Shown: piece by piece, positions 31,191 to 40,450 of the stretch
Layout: each line of letters starts with the position of its first letter
How positions within the stretch are numbered: the stretch's first letter is position 1
From: Rhodopseudomonas sp.
GTDB lineage: Bacteria; Pseudomonadota; Alphaproteobacteria; Rhizobiales; Xanthobacteraceae
DNA length: 64,000 bases
Reading direction: 5' to 3'
NCBI GenBank assembly: GCA_016124795.1
Contig: WGNB01000038.1
Span: forward strand, 1-64,000
Translations under genes and position numbers: made by a program
Notes under the pieces: generated by a model
The model's database searches: none
Seen by the model: only the letters and a program-made list of their open reading frames with translations
Told to the model about the DNA's origin: nothing

Positions 31191-31755
31191 TCCGAGTGGT
31201 GACAGTGGCGCCAGCGATATCGGCACGACCTTCGAGGATATGCGGACGAAGTCCGATGCCTTGACCACCAGCGCCAACGCGTTTGCCAAGGCGATCGCGC
31301 TGGCCTTCGCGCAGGCCGCGACCAGCGGCAAGCAGTTCGACGATGTCTTGAAGTCGCTGGTGTTGCGCCTGTCCGATCAGACCGTGACAAAGGCTTTTTC
31401 TGGGCTCGCCAATAATCTGGCCAAGGGGCTGAGCGGGCTGTTGACGGGCAATAGCGACGGCGCGCAGACCGGGTCGATCTCGGCCTTCGCCTCGGGCGGC
31501 GTGATCAATACGCCGAGTTATTTTCCGCTCGCTTCGGGCGGGCTGGGCCTGGCCGGCGAGGCGGGGCCGGAAGCCATCATGCCATTGGCGCGTGGGCCGG
31601 ATGGCCGGCTCGGCATCGCCGGCGGTGGCGGCGGTCAAGGCGGCAACATCACGGTGCAGATCGCGACGCCGGATGCCGCCAGCTTCCAGAAATCCGAAGC
31701 CTACATCACCGGCCAGATCGCCCGCGCGGTCGCGCGCGGGCAACGCGGCCTTTGA
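31174..31755 (+). CDS. GTA tape measure protein (g11)
   Basis: A 193-residue short tape measure protein of GTA length. A helical N-terminal part (TFEDMRTKSDALTTSANAFAKAIALAFAQAATSGKQFDDVLKSLV) is followed by Gly/Ser-rich segments (FASGGVINTPSYFPLASGGLGLAGEAGPEAIMPL) and a C-terminal end FQKSEAYITGQIARAVARG. The small size matches the short tail of RcGTA particles. It partly overlaps the chaperone gene. Confidence 0.88.
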   Translation: MSIMPDPSGDSGASDIGTTFEDMRTKSDALTTSANAFAKAIALAFAQAATSGKQFDDVLKSLVLRLSDQTVTKAFSGLANNLAKGLSGLLTGNSDGAQTGSISAFASGGVINTPSYFPLASGGLGLAGEAGPEAIMPLARGPDGRLGIAGGGGGQGGNITVQIATPDAASFQKSEAYITGQIARAVARGQRGL

Positions 31756-31772
31756 GCGGGAGCCTGTAGACG

Positions 31773-32414
31773 ATGACCGCCTTTCACGAAATCCTGTTTC
31801 CGCTCGACATCGCGTTGAAGAGCGCGGGCGGGCCGCAACGCCGCACCGATGTGGTCACGCTCGGCTCCGGCCGCGAGGAACGCAACGCGCGCTGGGCGCA
31901 TTCGCGCCGGCGTTACGATGCCGGTTATGGCGTCAAGACCTATCAGGCGCTGGCGCAGGCCATCGAGTTCTTCGAGGAACGGCGCGGCCGGCTCTACGGC
32001 TTTCGCTGGCGCGACCGGCTCGATCATTCCTCGGCCGCGCCCGATGTCGCGGTCACCGCGCTCGATCAGGTGATCGGCACCGGCGATGGCGCGACCGCGA
32101 GCTTCGCCCTGAGCAAGACCTATGGCGGCGTTTATTCGCCCTATCGCCGCGCGATCGACAAGCCGGTCAGCGGCAGCGTGCGGGTCGCGGTCGGCGGCGT
32201 TGAAGCCGGCGAAGGCGATGACTTCACCGTCGATGTCACGACCGGCATCGTGACATTTCAAGCCGGCCATATCCCGGCGTCGGGCGCCGGCGTCACCGCC
32301 GGTTTCCTGTTCGATGTGCCGGCGCGCTTCGACACCGATTATCTCGAAATCGATCTGTCGGCCTTCGCCGCCGGCGCGATACCGAAGATCCCGGTGGTGG
32401 AGATCAGCCCGTGA
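31773..32414 (+). CDS. GTA distal tail protein (g12, DUF2460)
   Basis: A 213-residue DUF2460 protein: FHEILFPLDIALKSAGGPQRRTDVVTLGSGREERNARWAHSRRRYDAGYG, FFEERRGRLYGFRWRDRLDH, ending with EIPVVEISP-like KIPVVEISP. It forms the hexameric distal tail ring in GTA tails. It overlaps g13 by four bases (GTGA). Confidence 0.93.
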   Translation: MTAFHEILFPLDIALKSAGGPQRRTDVVTLGSGREERNARWAHSRRRYDAGYGVKTYQALAQAIEFFEERRGRLYGFRWRDRLDHSSAAPDVAVTALDQVIGTGDGATASFALSKTYGGVYSPYRRAIDKPVSGSVRVAVGGVEAGEGDDFTVDVTTGIVTFQAGHIPASGAGVTAGFLFDVPARFDTDYLEIDLSAFAAGAIPKIPVVEISP

Positions 32415-33301
32415 GAATTATTCCGCCTGCCTTGCAAGACAAGCTCGATTCCGGCGTCACGACCTTGTGCCGTTGCTGGACGATCCAGCGGCAGGACGAC
32501 GTCACGCAAGGCTTCACCGATCACGACGACGATATCGTGCTGGGCGATGTGATCTGCCGCGCCGGCACCGGCGTTACCGGCAGCGAGGTGACGCAGAATT
32601 TCGGGCTCGCCGTCGACACGACCGAATTGGCCGGCGCGCTTGCCAGCGACACGCTCAACGAGGACGATCTCGCCGCCGGGCGCTATGACGCCGCCGTCGT
32701 CGAACTGTGGCTGGTCGACTGGAGCGAGCCCGATCTGCGGGTGCTGATCGCCAGGGGTACGCTCGGCGAGGTGCGCCGCGACGGCGCGGCTTTCACCGCC
32801 GAACTGCGGGGCCTGAGCCAGCAATTGGCGCAGGACAGCGGACGACTTTATACGACGACGTGCTCGGCCGATCTCGGCGACGGCCGTTGCGCGATCGATC
32901 TGACGGGCGTTGCCTATCGCGGCAGCGGCGCGGTGGTGGCGTTAAGCGCGACCTCGGCCTTCAGCGCCAGCGGGCTCGACGGCTATGACGACGCCTGGTT
33001 CACCGCCGGCAAGCTCACCTTCACCGGTGGCGGCAATGCCGGCCTGTCGATCGAAGTCAAAAGCCATCGCAAGGACACCGCCGTAACCGTCGAACTGTGG
33101 CAGGCGATGCCGCAACCGATTGAACCCGGCGACACATTTGTTGTGACCGCCGGCTGCGACAAGCAGTTCGCCACCTGTCACGACCGCTTCGACAACATCG
33201 TCAATTTCCGCGGCTTCCCGCATATCCCCGGCAATGACTTCGTCATTCGTTATCCGGTGCAGGGCGAGCCCGGCAATGACGGCAGCAGTCTGCAATCCTA
33301 G
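32411..33301 (+). CDS. GTA baseplate hub protein (g13, DUF2163)
   Basis: A 296-residue DUF2163 protein: LQDKLDSGVTTLCRCWTIQRQDDVTQGFTDHDDDI and the cysteine-rich C-terminal region (YTTTCSADLGDGRCAIDL; TAGCDKQFATCHDRFDNIVNFRGFPHIPGNDF), which in RcGTA binds an iron-sulphur cluster near the tail hub. All the cysteines of that region appear present. The start GTG overlaps the g12 stop. Confidence 0.93.
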   Translation: MRIIPPALQDKLDSGVTTLCRCWTIQRQDDVTQGFTDHDDDIVLGDVICRAGTGVTGSEVTQNFGLAVDTTELAGALASDTLNEDDLAAGRYDAAVVELWLVDWSEPDLRVLIARGTLGEVRRDGAAFTAELRGLSQQLAQDSGRLYTTTCSADLGDGRCAIDLTGVAYRGSGAVVALSATSAFSASGLDGYDDAWFTAGKLTFTGGGNAGLSIEVKSHRKDTAVTVELWQAMPQPIEPGDTFVVTAGCDKQFATCHDRFDNIVNFRGFPHIPGNDFVIRYPVQGEPGNDGSSLQS

Positions 33302-33311
33302 AGCAAAAATC

Positions 33312-33749
33312 ATGACACTCTCCCGCTCGGCGATCGTCGCGGAAACGCGCGGCTGGATCGGCACGCCCTATCGGCATCAGGCGTCGCTCAAAGGCATCGG
33401 CTGCGATTGCCTCGGTCTGGTGCGCGGGGTCTGGCGTGGCGTTATTGGCGACGAGCCGGAGCGCGCGCCGGCTTACGCGCCGGATTGGGCCGAGGCCGCC
33501 GGTGGCGAACCCTTGGCCGAAGCCGCCGCGCGTCATCTCGTTTCCATTGCCGGCGATGCCTGTCGCGAAGGTGATGTGTTGCTGTTCCGTTGGCGTCAGC
33601 ATCTGCCGGCCAAACATGCCGCCATCGTCACGGCACCGGACAGCATCGTTCATGCCCATGACGGCGCGGCGGTCGCCGAAGTCGCGCTGGCGCCGTGGTG
33701 GCGGCGGCGCATCGCTTATGCCTTCCGGTTTCCCGGAGTGAATGACTGA
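33312..33749 (+). CDS. GTA NlpC/P60 peptidase (g14)
   Basis: A 145-residue tail-tip peptidase: catalytic C33 in GIGCDCLGLVRG and H102 in PAKHAAIV with following acidic residue, after the conserved start RSAIVAETRGWIGTPYRHQASLKG. It degrades peptidoglycan cross-links to let DNA cross the recipient wall. The ATG at 33312 removes an unconserved leader that overlaps g13. Its last base is shared with the start of g15 (TGATG). Confidence 0.92.
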   Translation: MTLSRSAIVAETRGWIGTPYRHQASLKGIGCDCLGLVRGVWRGVIGDEPERAPAYAPDWAEAAGGEPLAEAAARHLVSIAGDACREGDVLLFRWRQHLPAKHAAIVTAPDSIVHAHDGAAVAEVALAPWWRRRIAYAFRFPGVND

Positions 33750-36700
33750 TGGCAGCGCTTCTTCTTTCAACCGCCGGCTCGGCCGTCGGCAAGTCGGTGT
33801 TCGGGCCGACCGGTGCGATCGTCGGCCGTCTGGTTGGCGCGGTCGCCGGCAACGCCATCGACCATGCGCTGTTCGGCACGCGCAAAGAGCGTGCCGTCGA
33901 AGGGCCGCGGCTGTCCGACCTCACGGTGATGGCCTCGACCGACGGCGCGGCGATCCCGCGGCTTTATGGCCGTGGTCGGCTGTCCGGCCAGGTGATCTGG
34001 GCGACCAATTTGCAGGAGGTGGTCAGCACGTCGAGCGACACCACCGGCGGCGGCAAGAGCACCGGTGGTTCCACTGCGTCGGTGACGACGACCACCACGA
34101 CTTATTCCTATTACGCCAATCTCGCGGTCGGACTGTGCGAAGGTCCGATCGGCGCGGTGCGCCGGGTCTGGGCCGACGGCAAGCCGCTCGATCTGTCGGG
34201 GCTGACGGTGCGGACCTATCGCGGTGACGAGACCCAGACGCCCGATCCGTTGATCGTCGCCAAGGAAGGTCAGGCGCCGGCCTATCGCGGGCTGGCCTAT
34301 GTCGTGTTTGAACGGCTGCCGCTCGCCGACTTCGGCAACCGTATTCCGCAATTGTCGTTCGAGGTCGTGCGCGCCGTCGGCCATCTCGAACGGATGACGC
34401 GGGCGGTGACCTTGATCCCGGGCGCGACCGAGTTCGGCTATGAGCCGTCGACCGTGGTGCAGGTGCTGGGCCCCGGTCGGTCGGGACCGGAAAACCGCCA
34501 TGTGACCTACGCGCCGTCCGATGTGATCGCGTCGCTCGACGAGTTGCAGGCGGTGGCGCCGAACCTCGAGCGGGTCGCGATTGTCGTCGCCTGGTTCGGC
34601 GACGACCTGCGCTGCGGGCAATGCCGAGTGCGGCCGGGCGTCGATAACCGCGCCAAGCAGACTTATGGCGCGACCTGGTCGGTGGCGGGTGAGAGTCGTG
34701 GCAGCGCCTATCTGGTCTCGACCGTCGACGGCCGCGCCGCCTTTGGCGGCACGCCGTCCGATCAAAGTGTCATCGACCTGATCGCCGAGCTGAAGGCACG
34801 CGGGCTGAAGGTCACGCTCTATCCGTTCCTGATGATGGACATCGCACAGGGTAATGCGCTGGCCGATCCCTATAGCGATGCGACGAGCCAGCCGGCCTAT
34901 CCGTGGCGCGGCCGCATTACGTGCGATCCGGCGCCGGGGCAGGCCGGTTCGCCGGATGGCACTTCGGCTGCGGCGACGCAGGTCGATGCGTTTTTCAGCG
35001 GTGGACCGGATGGCTGGAACTACCGCGCGATGATCCTGCATTACGCGACGCTGGCGGCGAGCGCGGGTGGCTTCGATGCCTTTGTGATCGGTTCGGAACT
35101 GGCGGCGCTGACGCGCGTGCGTTCGGCGTCGGGTGTTTATCCGGCGGTCGATGCCTTGGTGTCGCTTGCCGCCGAGGTCAAGGCGATTGTCGGCGCCGAT
35201 ACGATCGTGACCTATGGTGCCGACTGGACCGAATACGGCGCGCATGTCGTCGATCCGGCGGCCGATGAAGTGCGCTTTCCGCTCGATCCGTTATGGGCGT
35301 CGCCGTCGATCGATGCGCTCGGCATCGATTATTACGCGCCGTTGTCGGACTGGCGCGACGACGCCAATGCGCTCGACCGTGTGCTCAGCGACAGTCCCTA
35401 TCGTCGCGACTATCTCGCCGGCGGACTGAACAGCGGCGAAGCCTATGACTGGTTCTATGCCGACGATGCCGCGCGCGACACGCAAGGCCGCAGCGTTATT
35501 GCCGACAGCCTCGGCAAGCCCTGGGTCTTCCGGCAGAAAGATATCTGGAATTACTGGTCGCAAGCGCATTACGAGCGCGTCGGCGGCGTCGAACTCGGCG
35601 CGCCGACCGCCTGGGTGCCGCAAGGCAAGCCGATCTGGTTGACCGAGCTTGGCTGTCCGGCCGTCGATAAAGGCGCCAACCGGCCGAGCAGCTTCCCCGA
35701 TCCGAAGTCGTCGGAATCGGGACTGCCGCCTTATTCGACCGGCAAGCGCGACGATCTGATCCAGCGGCGCTTTCTCGAAGCGGTGCTCGGTGCGTTCGAT
35801 CCGGATTTCGGCGACGCCGCGCTCAATCCTGTTTCAACCGTCTATGGCGGCCGGATGATCGCGGCCGATGCCATGCATCTGTGGGCCTGGGATGCCCGGC
35901 CTTATCCGGTTTTCCCGGCCGCCAACGATGTCTGGGGCGATGGCGACAACTGGCAGACCGGGCATTGGCTGACCGGTCGGCTCGGGTCGGCACCGCTCGA
36001 CGGGCTGGTGTCGACGTTGCTTGGCGATAGCGGTTTCAACGATGTCGATACCGATGAACTGGGCGAGGGGCCGGACGGTTACATTGTCGACCGGCCGATG
36101 ACGCCGCGCGCCATGCTCGATCCGCTGGCGCTGACCTTCGGCTTCGACGCTGTCGAACAGGACGGTGTGTTGCGCTTCCGCCAGCGCGGCGGCGATCCGG
36201 TGGCGGAACTGGGCGAGGACGATCTGGTGCTGCCGGATCATGCTAACCCGGCGCGGCTGACGCGCGCGCAGGAAAGCGACCTGCCGCGCGAAGTGTCGAT
36301 TGGTTATACCGAACTCGCGACCGACTATCAGCGCGCCACCGCGTCGTCGCGCCGGCTGGTCGGACGCTCGACCCGCGCGTCGCATGCCGATATCGCGATG
36401 GTCAGCGAGGCCGCGCAAGCGCAGCGCCGCGCCGAAATCTGGTTGCAGGATCTGTGGGCGGGACGTGAGGCGGCGGACTTCGCGCTGCCGCCCAGCCGGC
36501 TGGCGTTGATGCCGGGCGATCTCGTCGGCCTGACCGTCAACGGACGGCGGCGGCTGGTTGAAGTGCAGACGGTGTCCGACACCGAAAGCCGCGCGCTGAC
36601 CGCGCGCTCGATCGACCCGGAAGTGTTCAAGCTTAGCCTGTCGCCGCCGCGTCGTGTGACGCCGGCGCTGCCGGCGGCGATCGGTCCGGCTCATGCCTTG

Positions 36701-37612
36701 GCGCTCGATCTGCCGGCCTTGACCGCCGATCTGCCGGTGCCGCTCGCCCGTATCGCGGTGTTCGCCGATCCGTGGCCGGGCGCGGTTGTCATTTATGGCT
36801 CGACCGATGGCGTCAGCTTCGCGCGCAATGCAACGGCGCTGGCTCCGGCCATCGTTGGCGAGACGCTTGACGATCTGCCGGCGGGGCCGACTGGCCGCTG
36901 GCATTCGCTCGGCTTTCGCGTGCAACTTTATGGCGGCGTGCTGTCGTCGCTGTCGGATGACGCCGTGCTGGCCGGCGGCAATGTCGCGGCTTTGCGGCAG
37001 GCGGACGGCCGCTGGGAGGTGATCCAGTTCGCCAGCGCCGAACTGGTTGGCAACGGTGTTTATAATGTGTCGCGACTGCTGCGCGGCCAATCCGGCAGCG
37101 AACAGGCGATGACGCCGGTGCTGGCGGCGGGCGCGCCCTTCGTGCTGCTCGATCCGCAGGTGGTGACGGTTGCCAGCGGCATTGCCGCCTTGGAACGCAT
37201 GTTGCAACTGCGTGTCGCCGCCGCTGGCCGCGACATCGGCGATCCTGCGACGCTGGCGCTCGATGTGACGCCGCATGCCACCGCGCTCAAACCGCTGGCG
37301 CCCGTGCATATCAAAGCCAGGCGCGGCGACGCCGGGGTGACGATCTCATGGGTGCGCCGCACTCGTGTCGACGGCGATAGCTGGGAAGGCGAAGTGCCGC
37401 TCGGCGAAGACACGGAGCGCTACGAGGTCGACATCATGGCCGGCACGACCGTGCTGCGCACGCTCGGCGTCGCCACGCCCTCGGCGCTATACGCGGCGGC
37501 CGATGAACTCGCCGACTTCGGGTCGGCGCAAGCGAGCCTGAGCCTGCGCGTCGCGCAGGTCTCGGCCACGGTGGGCCGTGGCTTTGTCACGCCGGCGAGC
37601 GTCGTCGTCTGA
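33749..37612 (+). CDS. GTA tail tip 'megatron' protein (g15, TIM-barrel)
   Basis: A 1287-residue protein, the largest in the cluster. The N-terminus is Gly/Ala-rich (AVGKSVFGPTGAIVGRLVGAVAGNAIDHALFG), followed by a phage tail J-like region (PRLYGRGRLSGQVIWATNLQEV), the GTA TIM-barrel/glycoside-hydrolase-like domain (about 420-740, including FVIGSELAALTRVR, ALGIDYYAPLSDW, KPIWLTELGCPAVDKG) and C-terminal fibronectin-like tail domains. It contacts the recipient surface and opens the membrane path in RcGTA. It is full length and unbroken. Confidence 0.95.
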   Translation: MAALLLSTAGSAVGKSVFGPTGAIVGRLVGAVAGNAIDHALFGTRKERAVEGPRLSDLTVMASTDGAAIPRLYGRGRLSGQVIWATNLQEVVSTSSDTTGGGKSTGGSTASVTTTTTTYSYYANLAVGLCEGPIGAVRRVWADGKPLDLSGLTVRTYRGDETQTPDPLIVAKEGQAPAYRGLAYVVFERLPLADFGNRIPQLSFEVVRAVGHLERMTRAVTLIPGATEFGYEPSTVVQVLGPGRSGPENRHVTYAPSDVIASLDELQAVAPNLERVAIVVAWFGDDLRCGQCRVRPGVDNRAKQTYGATWSVAGESRGSAYLVSTVDGRAAFGGTPSDQSVIDLIAELKARGLKVTLYPFLMMDIAQGNALADPYSDATSQPAYPWRGRITCDPAPGQAGSPDGTSAAATQVDAFFSGGPDGWNYRAMILHYATLAASAGGFDAFVIGSELAALTRVRSASGVYPAVDALVSLAAEVKAIVGADTIVTYGADWTEYGAHVVDPAADEVRFPLDPLWASPSIDALGIDYYAPLSDWRDDANALDRVLSDSPYRRDYLAGGLNSGEAYDWFYADDAARDTQGRSVIADSLGKPWVFRQKDIWNYWSQAHYERVGGVELGAPTAWVPQGKPIWLTELGCPAVDKGANRPSSFPDPKSSESGLPPYSTGKRDDLIQRRFLEAVLGAFDPDFGDAALNPVSTVYGGRMIAADAMHLWAWDARPYPVFPAANDVWGDGDNWQTGHWLTGRLGSAPLDGLVSTLLGDSGFNDVDTDELGEGPDGYIVDRPMTPRAMLDPLALTFGFDAVEQDGVLRFRQRGGDPVAELGEDDLVLPDHANPARLTRAQESDLPREVSIGYTELATDYQRATASSRRLVGRSTRASHADIAMVSEAAQAQRRAEIWLQDLWAGREAADFALPPSRLALMPGDLVGLTVNGRRRLVEVQTVSDTESRALTARSIDPEVFKLSLSPPRRVTPALPAAIGPAHALALDLPALTADLPVPLARIAVFADPWPGAVVIYGSTDGVSFARNATALAPAIVGETLDDLPAGPTGRWHSLGFRVQLYGGVLSSLSDDAVLAGGNVAALRQADGRWEVIQFASAELVGNGVYNVSRLLRGQSGSEQAMTPVLAAGAPFVLLDPQVVTVASGIAALERMLQLRVAAAGRDIGDPATLALDVTPHATALKPLAPVHIKARRGDAGVTISWVRRTRVDGDSWEGEVPLGEDTERYEVDIMAGTTVLRTLGVATPSALYAAADELADFGSAQASLSLRVAQVSATVGRGFVTPASVVV

Positions 37613-37660
37613 GCCGCCGCCGGTTCCTTCTTCCCGACAACACTCCGCGAAAGGGTCGCC

Positions 37661-39331
37661 ATGACCGACACCGCCAATCTGGGCTTGCCTTGCATCGAAG
37701 GCAATCAGGCGCAGAAGCACGTTACTCATAACGAAGCCCTGCGGCTTCTCGATACGCTGGTGCAACTGGCGGTGCTCGATCGCGATCTGACGGCGCCGCC
37801 GGCATCGCCCGCCGAAGGCGAAAGCTGGATCGTCAAGACCGGCGCGACCGGCGCATGGGCCGGGCATGTCGATGCCGTCGCATCCTGGCAGGACGGCGTC
37901 TGGCAGTTCAGCGTGCCGCGCGTCGGCTGGCTCGCTTACGTCGTCGACGAAAGCGCGTTGCTGGCGTGGGATGGCAGCGCCTGGGTCTCGGCGATTGTCG
38001 CGCTGACGCCGACCGCGCTGAACGACATGACCTTGCTGGGGGTCGGCACCACCGCCGACGCGACCAATCCGTTCAGCGCCAAGCTGAACAATGTTCTGCT
38101 GACGGCGCGGACTCTTGCCGAAAGCGGCGACGGCGATGTGCGCGCCAAGCTCAACAAGGAAGCCGCCGGCAATACGGCGTCGTTGCTGTTTCAGGACAAC
38201 TATTCCGGCCGCGCCGAGATCGGCTTGACCGGCGATGACGACTTTCGTGTCAAGGTCTCGCCCGACGGTTCGACCTGGCGCGACGCCATCGTGATCGACC
38301 GCTCGACCGGGCAGGTGTCGTTTCCGCAGGGCGGCGCCAGCGCCGACCTCGAATTGACGCTGGCCGAATTGTCGCTCGGCGTCGCCGACGCGCTCAACAC
38401 GGCGCAGTTTCTCGGCAGCAGCGGCAACCGTTTCGCCGACAGTTTCGATACGTTGACGTATGTCGACACCGGCGCGGCCAGCAATCTCGACAGCGCAACG
38501 GCCGGATTGCTCAAGCCGCTGGCGACGTCGGGCGCGTCGCCGTCTTATGCCAATGCCGGCGCCACCGGTAACCGGACCGCTACGATCGTCGTCACGGTGG
38601 CGGGCATCTCCGTCGATGGCGGCTTGGCGTCGAACATGGTCAATGGTTCGACCAGCCTCGATACCAGCGGCAGCTGGTACACCAATACGAGCGTGGCGGC
38701 GGCGGGCGCGACGATGCGCTTCGATTTCGGCGCCGGCGTGTCCAAGGTCATTACCGAAGCGAAGTGGTATCAGAATTCGGCATCGGTGTCGCACGGCATC
38801 TGGAAATGGCAGGGCTCGAACGACGCAAGTTCCTGGACCGATATCGGCGCGAGCTTCACGCTCGGCGGCGCGACCGTCCAGACGCAGACCGCGCTGTCCG
38901 CCAATGTGACCGGCTATCGCTATTACCAGTTGCTCGGTGTGAGCGGGACGTTCAGCAACGCCACGTTTAACGAGGAAATTGAATTCAAGATCGACAATTA
39001 CGCGGTGCCGACCACCGGCAACCTGACGGTGGCCTCCAATGCGTTGACCGCCGCCGCCGCGCCGGCCTCGGCCAAACTGGTGGCGCGCGTCAAGGAAGTC
39101 GACACGATCGCGCTCAACAGCGATCTGATCTTTTCCGTCTCGCGCGACGGCGGCGCGACCTTCAGCGCCTTCACCATGAGCAAGAGATACACTGCCAGTT
39201 CGGTCGCGGTCTACGAGAGCAATGCGCTCGACCTGTCGGCTCAGCCGAGCGGCACAAGCATGAAATGGAAGGTCGTGAGCGCGAACAACAAGATGTTCGA
39301 GATCAACGACATCTATCTGTACTGGAGCTGA
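37661..39331 (+). CDS. DUF2793 fibre/spike protein with F5/8-type C-terminal domain
   Basis: A 556-residue protein. The N-terminal 120 residues are a DUF2793 domain (NLGLPCIEGNQAQKHVTHNEALRLLDTLVQLAV, ESWIVKTGATGAWAGH), as in GTA and phage head-spike or tail-fibre proteins. A middle segment (about 210-290) carries Gly/Ser/Thr-rich strands, followed by a discoidin-like (F5/8 C) module about 320-450 (MRFDFGAGVSKVITEAKWYQ, WKWQGSNDASSWTDIG, YRYYQLLG) that probably binds surface sugars. It begins 48 bases after g15 and is expected to set host range. Confidence 0.85.
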   Translation: MTDTANLGLPCIEGNQAQKHVTHNEALRLLDTLVQLAVLDRDLTAPPASPAEGESWIVKTGATGAWAGHVDAVASWQDGVWQFSVPRVGWLAYVVDESALLAWDGSAWVSAIVALTPTALNDMTLLGVGTTADATNPFSAKLNNVLLTARTLAESGDGDVRAKLNKEAAGNTASLLFQDNYSGRAEIGLTGDDDFRVKVSPDGSTWRDAIVIDRSTGQVSFPQGGASADLELTLAELSLGVADALNTAQFLGSSGNRFADSFDTLTYVDTGAASNLDSATAGLLKPLATSGASPSYANAGATGNRTATIVVTVAGISVDGGLASNMVNGSTSLDTSGSWYTNTSVAAAGATMRFDFGAGVSKVITEAKWYQNSASVSHGIWKWQGSNDASSWTDIGASFTLGGATVQTQTALSANVTGYRYYQLLGVSGTFSNATFNEEIEFKIDNYAVPTTGNLTVASNALTAAAAPASAKLVARVKEVDTIALNSDLIFSVSRDGGATFSAFTMSKRYTASSVAVYESNALDLSAQPSGTSMKWKVVSANNKMFEINDIYLYWS

Positions 39332-39333
39332 CG

Positions 39334-40110
39334 ATGGCGAAGGCGACCTATGACGAGGCGCTGCGGCGTCTGCTGCTGCATGAAGGTGGCTATACCGATC
39401 ATCCGTCCGATCCGGGCGGGCCGACCAATTTCGGCATCACGATCCACGACTATCGCAAATACGCAAAGCCGAAGGCGACCGCCGCCGATGTCAAGGCGAT
39501 GCGGCTCGACGAGGCCAAGGCGATCTATCGTGCCAAATATTGGGACGCGCAGCGCTGCGACGACCTACCGGCCGGCGTCGACGACGCGGTCTTCGACTAT
39601 GGCGTCAATTCCGGTATCGGCCGGTCCGGCAAGGTGCTGCGGCGCTGTCTTGAACTGCCGGATAACGCCAGCGTTGTCAGCGAGGCGGTGATCGCGGCGG
39701 CGCGCCGGGCGGACGCGGGCCGGCTGATCAATGCGATCTGCGACGAACGGCTGCGCTTTCTCAAAAGCCTGCGCACCTGGCCGGTGTTCGGCAAAGGCTG
39801 GGGCCGGCGGGTCGCCGAAGTAAAGGCGTCTGCCTTGCAGCAGGCGGGGCGGTCACAGGCCACCCGGCTCGTCGCCGGACGCGATGGTGAGCGATCGGGC
39901 AAAGGCGTCGTGCCTGTCGCCAGGACGGCGCAACAAGGTTCGGCCGGCGCGATTGCAGCGACCGGCGCGGTCGCCGCACAGCAGGCGCATGCGGCGGGAA
40001 TTGATGCCCTCGGTCTTGTCGTCATCCTGGCTGTGACGCTTGCCGCCGTTGTCGCGGCCTATGGCGTGTGGCAATGGCGGCAACGCCAACAGCAGGAGGC
40101 CGCGGCATGA
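39334..40110 (+). CDS. Endolysin, GH108/TtsA-type N-acetylmuramidase with C-terminal membrane anchor
   Basis: A 258-residue lysozyme-like enzyme: LLLHEGGYTDHPSDPGGPTNFGIT with the catalytic E17 of the GH108 family, AIYRAKYWDAQRCDDLP, FDYGVNSGIGRSGKVLRR and FLKSLRTWPVFGKGWGRRV (peptidoglycan-binding part). An Ala/Gly-rich linker leads to one membrane helix at about 229-248 (LGLVVILAVTLAAVVAAYGVW), giving a tail-anchored enzyme. It opens the cell wall for particle release. ATGA overlap with the next gene. Confidence 0.92.
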   Translation: MAKATYDEALRRLLLHEGGYTDHPSDPGGPTNFGITIHDYRKYAKPKATAADVKAMRLDEAKAIYRAKYWDAQRCDDLPAGVDDAVFDYGVNSGIGRSGKVLRRCLELPDNASVVSEAVIAAARRADAGRLINAICDERLRFLKSLRTWPVFGKGWGRRVAEVKASALQQAGRSQATRLVAGRDGERSGKGVVPVARTAQQGSAGAIAATGAVAAQQAHAAGIDALGLVVILAVTLAAVVAAYGVWQWRQRQQQEAAA

Positions 40111-40214
40111 TCGAGACCATCGAAATTTTACTGGGTGTGTTCGGCGGCATGATCCTGTTGCCGGCCGGCGCCTGGTATTTCGTCACCTGGGTTCTTTACA
40201 GCAATAACGTCTAG
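40107..40214 (+). CDS. Membrane miniprotein of the lysis cassette
   Basis: A 35-residue protein consisting of one hydrophobic helix (MIETIEILLGVFGGMILLPA then GAWYFVTWVLYSNNV). It is coupled to the endolysin by ATGA and is followed 10 bases later by another small membrane gene. A holin or holin-regulator role is plausible from position only. Confidence 0.5.
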   Translation: MIETIEILLGVFGGMILLPAGAWYFVTWVLYSNNV

Positions 40215-40224
40215 GAGCCGCGCG

Positions 40225-40449
40225 ATGTGGAACACGATCAAGGCCTGGTTCGAGAATTCGATGACCATTCTGTGGGCGCGCATTCAGGTGGTCGTCGGGG
40301 CGACGGCGGCGGCGGCCTTCGCGTTGCTGCAAAATCCGGATGTCACCAATGCGCTGCAGTCGGCGTTGCAGCCGAAATTCATCCCTTATTACGTCATTGC
40401 CATCGGGCTCGTCACCGAACTGGCGCGGCGGCGCACGGTGGGCCGTTGA
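40225..40449 (+). CDS. Small membrane protein of the lysis cassette, holin-like
   Basis: A 74-residue protein: polar start (MWNTIKAWFENSMTILWARIQ), one hydrophobic segment around 22-40 and a second weaker one around 53-66 (YYVIAIGLVTEL), basic end (RRRTVGR). AGGAG stands eight bases before the ATG. Proteins of this layout occur beside GTA endolysins and in phages; holin-like function is inferred. Confidence 0.6.
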   Translation: MWNTIKAWFENSMTILWARIQVVVGATAAAAFALLQNPDVTNALQSALQPKFIPYYVIAIGLVTELARRRTVGR

Positions 40450-40450
40450 G